Shown here piece after piece: positions 1 through 6,821 of a stretch of 16,020 bases of DNA; within the stretch, counting starts at the first letter, position 1; each line of letters opens with the position of its first letter. Position numbers and translations under genes: made by a program. The stretch lies in assembly GCA_027577415.1 (NCBI GenBank), contig JANBQS010000525.1, positions 1 through 16,020 of the forward strand, given 5' to 3'. The notes below the pieces were generated by a model. It saw only the letters and a program-made list of their open reading frames with translations. It was not told the DNA's origin and searched no databases. Source of the DNA: Coemansia sp. RSA 922 (lineage: Eukaryota; Kickxellomycota; Kickxellomycetes; Kickxellales; Kickxellaceae).

Positions 1-172
1 CCCACTCTTCCTTCAGCGTGTGCAAGTCTGAGCCGCAGATTCCACTGTACTCGATCTTGATTTCAATGTCATTGTCGCCTAGTGGACGTGGCGTGTATGA
101 CCAGGGCTCGACTTTGAGTCCGGAGCCCATGGCAGCCCAGCCATGAATCTCACTGATTTTACCTTGAACCAT
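1..172 (-). CDS. Zinc-dependent alcohol dehydrogenase (ADH6/CAD type), N-terminal part only, tandem paralogue
   Basis: This is the first 57 codons of a medium-chain dehydrogenase, starting at the ATG complementary to 170-172 and leaving the window at its left edge. The translation begins MVQGKISEIHGWAAM and includes the segment GICGSDLH, whose cysteine is the first ligand of the catalytic zinc in this family. It matches the neighbouring complete gene at 454-1524 at 48 of 57 positions; the changes are mostly conservative, so this is a tandem paralogue and not an assembly repeat. The family oxidises or reduces aliphatic and aromatic alcohols and aldehydes with NADP(H) in the cytosol. The remaining domains lie outside the window, so whether the copy is intact cannot be judged. 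Confidence 0.88.
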   Translation of the reverse strand, partial: MVQGKISEIHGWAAMGSGLKVEPWSYTPRPLGDNDIEIKIEYSGICGSDLHTLKEEW

Positions 173-453
173 TGCCGGCTTATAGTGTAGTACGATATAA
201 GATGATTTAAAGCAGGTTTGTCGACAATAGTAGCACCAAAGAAAGGGGAGACGGATGAACATATGTCGCTTACATTTCGTGCATTAATTTGTCCATGTCG
301 ATAGATCTAGGCCATCGACTGGTGTAAACAAAAATGGACAAACACTGGCGTCCATTGGGCGAATAAAATGTCCTTTTAATGCTGACTTGCAGTTATTCGA
401 TTAGTAATTTTTTTAAAGGAGGCACTGTTTATTGATATTAGAAGAACACTATC
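173..453. other. Spacer between tandem ADH copies
   Basis: These 281 bases carry the 3' flank of the complete ADH copy and the upstream region of the partial copy, both transcribed leftward. I see no open frame of note. The sequence is AT-rich with a T-run near 410-415. There is no clear TATA box at a normal distance from the partial gene, unlike the complete copy, so the two copies may be differently controlled (inference). Confidence 0.5.
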
Positions 454-1524
454 TTACAGATTGCTGCTCGTGCTATTCTCGAGTACTGCGCGATAGCGGG
501 CATTGCCATCATTGACACGCTCCAGTGCGTCATTGATCTTGTCCATTGGGAAGCGTTCGATTATTGGGAGGATGTTGTGCTCAGCCGAGAACTCGAGGGT
601 CTTTTTGAGGACATTGACACCGCCGATCAAGGATCCGGTGATGGCTACTTCGCTAATGATAAATTCGCGAGGAGAGAACGACATCTGGCCCTTAGGAAGC
701 GACAACAAGACGATTTGGCCCTCAAAGGTCATCCAGGTGATGTAGTCGTTGTACTGGTTTGAATGAGAGTTCGAGGTAATGAACAGGTAGTTCAGCGAGC
801 GGCGCACGGCGTCAACCTCATCCTTGTTGGAGACATCGACAAAGGTAGTGGCGCCTAGCTTCATGCACTCCTCGCGCTTGTTGGGCGAATGAGAAAAGGC
901 AACGACCTCTGCGCCCAGGGCGCGAGCGTACTGGATGGCGAGATGACCAAGCCCGCCAATACCGATGATACCAACACGGTCTCCCTTCTTCACGCCCTTG
1001 CGGAGCATAGGCGCAAACACAGTAACGCCGGCGCACATCAGAGGCGGGGCGTAGACGGGGTCGATGCCGGCAGGAATCTTGAAGGCATAGTTGGCGTTTA
1101 CACGGACTGCTTCGGCATAGCCACCGTGGGCTTGGTGGCCGTCGGGGTACTTGGCGTTGTAGGTAAATACGCTCTTGGGGCAATGGGGATCGAGATCGCG
1201 GCTGCAAGCATTGCAGTCGCCCTGGAGACAGCCATAGACCTGAGCACCAACGCCAACGAGGTCACCCTCTTCAAGGTGAGCCACATTCTCGCCCTTGGTA
1301 ATGACCTTGCCGACAATTTCGTGGCCGACAATGGCGGGATACGATGTACCGTTCCACTCTTGTTTGATTGTGTGTAGGTCGGAACCGCAGATGCCGCTGT
1401 ACTCGATCTTGATCTCGACGTCGTTTTCTCCCAGCGGGCGTGGTGTGTATGACCAGGGCTCGACCTTGATTCCAGGCTCCATGGCAGCCCAGCCACGGAT
1501 CTCGTTGATCTTTCCTTGAACCAT
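454..1524 (-). CDS. NADP-dependent zinc alcohol dehydrogenase, ADH6/cinnamyl alcohol dehydrogenase family
   Basis: The 356-residue product is the usual length for fungal ADH6/ADH7-type enzymes, which reduce medium-chain and aromatic aldehydes with NADPH in the cytosol. Seen in the sequence: catalytic-zinc ligands Cys46 (GICGSDLH), His68-Glu69 (VGHE) and Cys164 (LMCAG); a structural-zinc lobe with Cys99, 104, 107 and 115; and a Rossmann nucleotide loop GIGGLGHLA at about 188-196. The strand after it ends FSHSPNKRE, where serine and basic residues in place of an acidic residue fit NADP rather than NAD. The start at 1524 is chosen because the tandem paralogue begins identically (MVQGK) and a TATA box lies about 105 bases upstream. 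The frame stays open upstream to about 1782, with an ATG at 1680, but that ATG is upstream of the TATA box. The Cys spacing of the structural lobe is unusual. Confidence 0.93.
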   Translation of the reverse strand: MVQGKINEIRGWAAMEPGIKVEPWSYTPRPLGENDVEIKIEYSGICGSDLHTIKQEWNGTSYPAIVGHEIVGKVITKGENVAHLEEGDLVGVGAQVYGCLQGDCNACSRDLDPHCPKSVFTYNAKYPDGHQAHGGYAEAVRVNANYAFKIPAGIDPVYAPPLMCAGVTVFAPMLRKGVKKGDRVGIIGIGGLGHLAIQYARALGAEVVAFSHSPNKREECMKLGATTFVDVSNKDEVDAVRRSLNYLFITSNSHSNQYNDYITWMTFEGQIVLLSLPKGQMSFSPREFIISEVAITGSLIGGVNVLKKTLEFSAEHNILPIIERFPMDKINDALERVNDGNARYRAVLENSTSSNL

Positions 1525-1628
1525 TTTAATGTGCTTGTAGTTGACGATCTGTAGGAGGGGATAGTAAAACAAAAATGAATAGATATGATTTTTCAGTGCT
1601 ATTCTTCTAAAGGCGGATAGCACGTCTC

Positions 1629-1636
1629 TTTTTATA
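1629..1636 (-). promoter_or_regulatory. TATA box of the complete ADH gene
   Basis: The minus strand reads TATAAAAA here, about 105 bases before the ATG at 1524. A pyrimidine-rich tract ending in CCTCCTACAG (about 1551-1575 on the minus strand) lies between, and could be either the transcription start zone or a 3' splice site. The TATA position supports the short start at 1524. Confidence 0.55.
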
Positions 1637-2051
1637 CGCTGATCGAGCCCACCATTCAACTGGGTACAGGTTCCATTCATGGCACATAATAGGAAAGTGC
1701 GAAACCCGTGTTGCCGCACCAAAGCCCCACGTTTTTTATTCCTAATAGTAAAGCAAATGCGATCGGCGGAGAGGACGATCAAAAAGTGGCGCTGACAAAT
1801 TACCTTTTCATCGCTCTAGTTATTTTTTTAGGAGTGCCGGAATTTACAAGTCTGACTTTTTCCGACGATTATTTCCACTGTCGATAATCCGATCCGACAA
1901 AGCTGAGATCGTTCGCTCATTGAATACAGATTGCAATAACGCACGTTGGTTCTGACAAACCATGGAGCTCGGAAAAACGCTAGAGTTTCCGCAGTATCCG
2001 CTATCTCAAAGGTTACGCCAAAAAAACCACCCTCAGATATTTAAGTGCAAA

Positions 2052-2057
2052 TTTATT
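2052..2057 (-). terminator. AATAAA polyadenylation signal, minus strand
   Basis: The minus strand reads AATAAA just after the TAA that closes the unassigned frame at 2062. It supports a transcript 3' end here, although such hexamers are common in AT-rich DNA. Confidence 0.3.
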
Positions 2058-2061
2058 GTGA

Positions 2062-2295
2062 TTAATTAAAACAAAAAATGGCTCGGGCCACACTGAGCGG
2101 ATTAACAGGTGCAGCCAAGGCGTTGGTGTTGTCGTCCGGAGCTGACTGCTGGTGATACTGAACAATGTGATGTAGGCGGCTGGCCACTTGTTGCGATTCG
2201 TTTCTAAATGTGATCTTCCCATCAAGCTCATCGTCGCCGGGATCGAAGTGGTACCACCGGTTAGACACCGTTAACCAGCGCTTTTCAAAAATGTG
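2062..2295 (-). pseudogene. Unassigned coding-like frame, possible terminal exon or gene remnant
   Basis: I do not recognise this protein. The frame is open from just after a TAA at about 2296-2298 down to the stop at 2062-2064, giving 77 residues. Its amino end includes HIFEKRWLTVSNRWYHFD, and its middle holds a charged, helix-prone segment (RNESQQVASRLHHIVQYHQQ). There is no ATG in this frame. An ATG at 2309 lies in another frame that reads MTKAHTFLKSAG and then stops. G/C at third positions is moderately high, as in the neighbouring genes, and an AATAAA signal follows the stop by 5 bases. It could be the last exon of a gene with an unseen first exon, a frameshifted relic, or chance. RWYHFD resembles a segment near the end of ubiquitin-hydrolase catalytic domains, but that is too short to assign. 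Confidence 0.3.
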
Positions 2296-2733
2296 TGGGC
2301 CTTAGTCATGGAGTAGGAATAGTAGATATCGTGTAGAATTCGCGAGATGACTGCAGATTTCCAGCGGTTATTTCTTAGGGCTTTCGTAGTATCTGTTTGC
2401 TTCTTGATCCGAGAGGGTTGATATTGGCGAGGTATTAAATCAATTTACTGATCATATGCAGCATTTAATTACACGTGGCGAATTTTGCAGATGTAGATGG
2501 GCAGTATGCGGCGTAGTTTCGCAATAGGTTGAAGAATGACTCGAACACAGTCAGTGTTTGGAAAATCTTCCCGCACCTCCCCAACGTCAGAAGCTTGAGG
2601 ATATAGAGATGCCGACGCCACTCAAATACTCTTTTTTTTAGCACGATTCTTCATTGTGCAAGAGCCTCCTGGATTCTCTCGCTATGAAAAGCAAGGCGTG
2701 GAAGTGCAGGTCAGATCGTGGGGCGTGTGAAGA

Positions 2734-3791
2734 ATGATGGGGATGGCGCCCTTGCAGGTAAGGGGCGGGTGGGGATAGTGGCCACGAGTACACAATACCT
2801 TGTCAAAATGTCCCAATGGCGCGTTGGGTTTCTGAGTGTCTCGCTTGCCTCCACTCCGACCACGAGATTTATCTCTTTTTAATTTATTTTTATACTCTTT
2901 CTATCTACACCATTCTTTGCGCTGTGCTAACTTATGTTACCACTGTCATATCATATTCAGCCGCCAACGGGCACCCAGGTGCGGCTCAGCGAGGTGCCAC
3001 TTGGTGAGTGGTACCCGTTTTTCATGCAGTGGCAGGTACCGGTCAGCGTAGCGGTAATCTACACGATCCTCTCGTTCTACTTTAACCCGACAAAGAACAG
3101 CTTGTCGCGCGTCGAAGCTAAGCGTCAAAACGCCTCTGTTGGCGGCACACCGCCGACAAAGTCGCTGTTGGAACCCATGACTATGGTCGTGTTTTTCCAC
3201 AACGCTATTTTGGCTGCGTACTCTGCCTGGGCGTTTAGGAGTGTGTTCCCTCTGTTTGCTCGCAATATCGCAGCCAAGGGCTGGCGCTGCGGTCTGTGCG
3301 ATCTTGACGGAGCCGTGTGGAACGGAGGGCTCTTTGTGCACATGTACTTGTTCTACTTGTCAAAGTTCTACGAGCTAATCGACACGGCTATTATTATTGC
3401 AAAGGGGCGCAAGGCGTCGCTGCTCCAGATCTACCACCATGCGGGTGTCATTTTGACGTGTTACTACGGCTGCTATTATGCATCATCGGCTACTGTGTTT
3501 CTGGTCTGGGAGAACACTGGCGTGCACACTATCATGTACTTGTACTACGCGCTGACTGCCATTGGAATCAGCCCTCCCGGCAAGCAGTACCTGACCTCGC
3601 TGCAAATCTTCCAGTTCTTGTTTGGACAGAGCTTCATTATCTTTTATCTCTTGATGCCGTCATGCCAGTCTGCCTCTCAGCGCACATGGCTCTGGATAAT
3701 GACTGCGTACTTGCTCCCACTCATCTACTTGTTTGTCCAATTCTTCGCCAAAACTTACAAGAAGGACGCCAAGCCCAAGAAGGACCAGTAG
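2734..3791 (+). CDS. ELO-family very-long-chain / polyunsaturated fatty acid elongase (3-ketoacyl-CoA synthase)
   Basis: ELO proteins are ER membrane condensing enzymes that add malonyl-CoA to acyl-CoA. Preferred model: exon 1 at 2734-2757 (MMGMAPLQ), intron 2758-2960, exon 2 at 2961-3791, giving 284 residues. Motifs in that numbering: KFYELIDT 143-150 (KxxExxDT), QIYHH 164-168 (His box, with Gln in the first position of HxxHH), HTIMYLYY 197-204 and TSLQIFQF 220-227 (TxxQxxQ). Several hydrophobic segments fit a multi-pass protein, and the C-terminus KKDQ is a KKxx ER-retrieval signal. The alternative is an unspliced start at 2934 (MLPLSYHIQ, 285 residues). The spliced model is favoured by a GTAAGG donor, a CTAAC branch point 30 bases before the TTCAG acceptor, an intact frame across the junction, and an in-frame stop just before the ATG at 2734. 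Confidence 0.92.
2758..2960 (+). other. Predicted intron 1 of the elongase gene
   Basis: 203 bases with donor GTAAGG, branch-point-like CTAAC at 2927-2931 and acceptor TTCAG at 2956-2960. The interior is strongly pyrimidine-rich from about 2868. The intron is phase 0, so removing it joins CAG to CCG in frame. The start of this intron is G-rich. Confidence 0.6.
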
Positions 3792-3833
3792 GGTAGTGCA
3801 CTATTACATTCTCACGTTTTTTTTCTTTTAGCA

Positions 3834-3839
3834 AATAAA
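3834..3839 (+). terminator. AATAAA polyadenylation signal of the elongase gene
   Basis: AATAAA lies 42 bases after the elongase stop codon, preceded by a T-rich tract. This is a typical 3'-end arrangement. Confidence 0.45.
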
Positions 3840-4046
3840 CTATACCCCAACATCCACAGTAGCCAAATCATGTGATCCGGACTACCTTAAATCATAAAGA
3901 ACGTGGCGGCCTGGATTCTATTTTTATTTTTATCTTCCGTTGGTTCTGCTTTTTAATTTAATTCCATTCACGCTCTCTTTGCTCTACCTTGTCTTGTCTA
4001 TCGCTTGACTCTACCCCACGAACACGCACATACACAAAGAGCTGTC

Positions 4047-4544
4047 ATGCCGCTCTACGAACTCGTCTGCATTTCCCGGGCAGCGCTAAGCCAGGTACGT
4101 GCCTAGCCGAGAAGAACAATTACGAGACCGTGAGCTACTCTCGTCCGACAAGTGGACGAGAATATAACGGCTGTGAGCTGTTCTCATTGAGAGATTGCAA
4201 AGTACTCAAATGCACTATGTTTCACTTTTTTTTGTTGCGATTCATCTCTATAGGCGGCTATGGCCGGACTACTTAAAAGATCTGCCGAGACAGTGTTGGA
4301 TCGCGGAGGCGCAGTGCGCGGATTTGTCAACATGGGTCGCGACCAGACGCTGCCGTACCGTATGAAGCGGCATATGGAGTATCACACATCTGGGACATAC
4401 TGGCTCATGCACTACTACGCGAACCCAAAGACGTCGGGAGTACTCATGAGCCAACTGAAGCTTGACCCGCGCGTCATCAGGTGCAACGTCGTCAAGGTCA
4501 CAGACAAGCTCAACGAGATGGTAACCGTTGGCGAGAGTGTATAG
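4047..4544 (+). CDS. MRP17: Mitochondrial small-subunit ribosomal protein bS6m (MRPS6 / Mrp17 family)
   Basis: Two exons, 4047-4094 and 4254-4544, encode 112 residues of the bacterial-S6-type protein of the mitochondrial ribosome. The first exon reads MPLYELVCISRAALSQ, the typical first strand of S6. The second begins AAMAGLLKRSAETVLDRGG and carries the family landmarks VRGFVNMG, LPYRM, GTYWLMHYYA and DPRVIRCNVVKV, close in form to human MRPS6 and yeast Mrp17. Intron 4095-4253 has a GTACGT donor and a CTATAG acceptor and keeps the frame. Yeast and human proteins are somewhat longer at the C-terminus; this one stops soon after the conserved VIR segment. A splice from about 4537 to 4604 would open an 85-residue extension, judged unlikely. 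Confidence 0.9.
4095..4253 (+). other. Intron 1 of the bS6m gene
   Basis: 159 bases, donor GTACGT, acceptor CTATAG preceded by a T-run. Its removal joins the start MPLYELV to the conserved body of bS6 in phase 0, which makes the call firm despite no obvious consensus branch point. Confidence 0.85.
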
Positions 4545-4872
4545 AGCCCATTTATCTTTAGTGCCTTTGCGATCAAATACAGCTTTTTCAAACTTTTTTT
4601 CTAGCAGTGATCGAGCCGAGCCGAATCAAAAAGATTACGGTCAGGGTATCAATCAATAGTCAGGCTGGTGAACTTTTTCTCAAACTGTCAAGCTTGCCTC
4701 TATCAGTTCTACTTGTTTTTATAAACACAAAATCCAGCTTCATTCGCGGTTTAGAGATAGCTGCTGATCTGCTTTCGAAAAAAGAGGCGCAACCAACACT
4801 AACGGACATTGCCAATCTTATCTCGAATCCACACGCCAGTAGCGATATTTGGGTTTATTAGAAGAAAATAGA
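4545..4872 (+). promoter_or_regulatory. bS6m 3' flank and TOM40 promoter
   Basis: A 328-base gap. A pyrimidine tract ending in TTTTTTTCTAG (to 4604) looks like a 3' splice site or simply a T-rich terminator or promoter. TATAAAC at 4720-4726 sits about 150 bases before the TOM40 ATG and is the likely core promoter. A frame with no ATG stays open from 4607 to 4861; it is more AT-rich in third positions than the flanking genes and overlaps the TATA element, so I treat it as noncoding. Confidence 0.45.
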
Positions 4873-5922
4873 ATGGCCTACGCACAACCCGCGTCCTCAC
4901 CTGCAGCGCAGGCACCCGCGGCTGGCGATATCAGCATTCCGAGCGTGGCTAGCCTAGGGTTCAAGCACCGTCCGGTGGACTTTGAGGAGGAGCTTCACTT
5001 CAAATTCTGGAACCCCCTGCACTACTACAAAGCATTGAATCAGCACCGCATGCGGCTGAACCTGCCCAACCCTGGCCAGTTTGAGATGCTAAACCGAGAG
5101 GTGAAGGGAACGATGCTGACAAACTTTATGTTTGACGGAGGACGTGCCGATCTGGCCAAGATCCTGTCGCCAAACTTCCAGGTAATGCACACGTTCCAGC
5201 TTGGACTGCCCGGACAGCCGTCGTCGTTTGAGTTTGCTGGAGTTTACGCCGACGAGAATACGCTGATGCATGGAAAGATGGATACGGACTTTAACCTCCA
5301 GGCGCGTCTGAACTACGCGCTGTCAAAGAAGCTGCAGTTCAAGTCGCAAGCTCAGATGGCGAGCTCTGACTCGCAGTCCATGTTCCAGGCGGAGAGCGAG
5401 TATACGGGCGCTGACTACACGGCCAACGTCAAGGCCATCAACCCATCGCTTGTCGATGGCACGGGCATCTACTTGGCTAGCTACCTGCAGTCGATCACGC
5501 CAAAGCTGAGCATTGGCGCCGAGCTCCTGTACCAGTGCCCCATGCCCAAGGTGCAAGAGACAAGCACGTCGTTCTCTATGCGGTATCAGCCGTCGGCGGA
5601 TCGTGTGTGGGTCGCGCAAACGCAGGGTACGAGCATCCTGACGACATCGTACTGGCGCAAGATCTCGGAAAAGTGCGATGCCGGAGCAGAGCTCCAGCTC
5701 GTTAATATAGCGTCGCAGGGCCGCCGGGAGGCGAGCTGCTCGGTCGGCGTCAAGTATGACTTTGCCGCGTCGACGGTCAGGGCCATGGCGGACAACTTTG
5801 GCAAGGTGTCGATGCTGCTTGAGGAGAAGATCGCTCCTGGGTTCTCGTTCCTTGTTTCGGGCGAGCTGGATCACTTGAAGGGCGAAAACAGGTTTGGCGT
5901 TGGCCTCAACATTGAGTCGTAA
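4873..5922 (+). CDS. TOM40: Mitochondrial outer-membrane import channel Tom40 (eukaryotic porin family)
   Basis: The 349-residue product has normal fungal Tom40 length. Tom40 forms the beta-barrel pore of the TOM complex through which nearly all mitochondrial precursors pass. Seen: an Ala/Pro-rich flexible N-terminus (1-28), then the conserved entry region with NPGQFEMLNREVK (about 66-78), FDGGRADLAK (87-96) and SPNFQVMHTFQLG (99-111). A long run of alternating amphipathic strands follows, with no helical membrane segment. The last strand, NRFGVGLNI, fits the polar-x-G-x-x-hydrophobic-x-hydrophobic beta-signal recognised by the SAM complex. The start is the first ATG; the frame extends 8 codons upstream without one. 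The gene is intron-free and GC-rich at third positions, suggesting good expression. Confidence 0.95.
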   Translation: MAYAQPASSPAAQAPAAGDISIPSVASLGFKHRPVDFEEELHFKFWNPLHYYKALNQHRMRLNLPNPGQFEMLNREVKGTMLTNFMFDGGRADLAKILSPNFQVMHTFQLGLPGQPSSFEFAGVYADENTLMHGKMDTDFNLQARLNYALSKKLQFKSQAQMASSDSQSMFQAESEYTGADYTANVKAINPSLVDGTGIYLASYLQSITPKLSIGAELLYQCPMPKVQETSTSFSMRYQPSADRVWVAQTQGTSILTTSYWRKISEKCDAGAELQLVNIASQGRREASCSVGVKYDFAASTVRAMADNFGKVSMLLEEKIAPGFSFLVSGELDHLKGENRFGVGLNIES

Positions 5923-6821
5923 TCTCTTTCTTTCTCGCACGATTCACACCTTGTAGCCTAGTGTTTCTTTTTCTTTTTTTATTTCAGGATTATACGACGC
6001 TAGATTTTTTATAACGCCCCTGTGTTTGGCCGTGCCAAGATATCCTCGGACTATATTTGGATGATCGGATGATCTTCTCTAGTGGACCCAAAGGAGCGCC
6101 ATTAGTTTTTGCTGGTGATTGGCTGGACGGCATCAGTGGAAGAAACCACCAACAATCTGGAAATGGCAGTTTGGACTGCCTAGCGGACATCGAAGCAAAG
6201 GGGGGAGCTTGAGCTCTCTTCTCTTTAGCTCTCTTTATACACATCTCCCCTTTACTACTCTCCCCCTCTCTCTATTTTTATACTTTTTATTACCCTCAGA
6301 CTAACACCCGCTTTAGGTAAGAACGAGCTACACACGAAGAGCCCACACTTTCCAGTGCTCTACTCTTACCGACATCAAAGTCGGCAGTCATACGCTGACG
6401 ACCTGACCGCCAGTCCAGCCCAAGAAGCAGTAGTGCCAAAGTGCCTAAACGCAGTTCTTGTTGGCCGTCTCTACTGCTTCCGGTCTAGCTGCCTGTTATT
6501 GTTTTTGGTTGCGGACCCCTTTTTTCTTTTCAGGCCATCGGCTCGCCAAATATCTCGAACGCCGCTTGGTGGGGGGGAAGTGTGTGTTGTGCTACCTTGT
6601 GTGCAACACCGAAATTTTTTATTGAGCTTTGCGATGAACACATTATCCCTTGGCTCTTTCCCTATAGTACATCGGTTCTTTCCGCTTTTTTTTCTCTACT
6701 AGCTACAACTTTTGACCTTTTTTTTGTTTTGTTTGCCAGCTAACTAACGACCCACTTTCTTGGTATCTCGACTTTACACTCTTCTTCTTATCGTGCGTTA
6801 GCTTTACGAATCATATCTATC
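5923..6821 (+). promoter_or_regulatory. TOM40 3' flank and ECM33-like promoter/leader
   Basis: 899 bases without a supported gene. CT-rich blocks, including CCCCT elements near 6245-6267 that match the yeast stress-response element core, and a TATTTTTATAC stretch near 6275 mark a strong fungal promoter. AGGTAAGA at 6315-6322 looks like a splice donor. CTAACTAAC at 6740-6748 followed by a CGTTAG acceptor at 6796-6801 could end a leader intron just before the ATG at 6822. A 115-codon frame at 6355-6702 begins with GTG, contains many Phe and Leu from T-rich DNA, and is judged noncoding. Confidence 0.45.
6317..6801 (+). other. Possible 5'-leader intron of the ECM33-like gene
   Basis: Donor GTAAGA preceded by AG, doubled branch-point-like CTAACTAAC at 6740-6748, a following pyrimidine-rich stretch and TTAG acceptor. 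Removing 485 bases would leave a leader of about 20 bases between the acceptor and the ATG. This is sequence inference only; an unspliced leader or a start site inside the region is also possible. Confidence 0.35.

Larger units (their letters stand above)
1525..2733. other. Long sparse interval between ADH and the elongase gene
   Basis: About 1.2 kb with no complete recognisable gene. The left part (1525 to about 1900) is ADH promoter. The stretch 2062-2309 has a coding-like minus-strand frame, described separately. From about 2310 to 2733 I see only short shadow frames and AT-rich sequence, with T-runs near 2630-2640, presumably promoter of the elongase gene. Confidence 0.5.

Noticed and set aside
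1525..1782. In-frame upstream extension of the ADH, with an ATG at 1680
   Set aside because: The paralogue starts at the same MVQGK without such an extension, the family length fits the short form, and the TATA box at 1629-1636 lies downstream of that ATG.
2739..2778. G-rich start of the elongase intron as a quadruplex
   Set aside because: Only three adjacent runs of three or more G; the fourth is GG or lies some 20 bases away, much weaker than the motif at 9346.
3989..4276. 95-codon frame running through the bS6m intron
   Set aside because: Different frame from bS6m and crosses a well-supported intron; no recognisable protein.
4818..4835. TCGAATCC tract resembling a tRNA T-arm
   Set aside because: No acceptor stem, D-arm or anticodon arm can be built around it; no tRNA gene was seen elsewhere either.
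5323..5940. 205-codon minus-strand frame opposite TOM40
   Set aside because: Arg/Leu-rich antisense shadow of a GC-rich coding gene; no family features.
6355..6702. 115-codon plus-strand frame upstream of the ECM33-like gene
   Set aside because: Starts with GTG, its composition reflects T-rich leader DNA, and it lies within the candidate leader intron.
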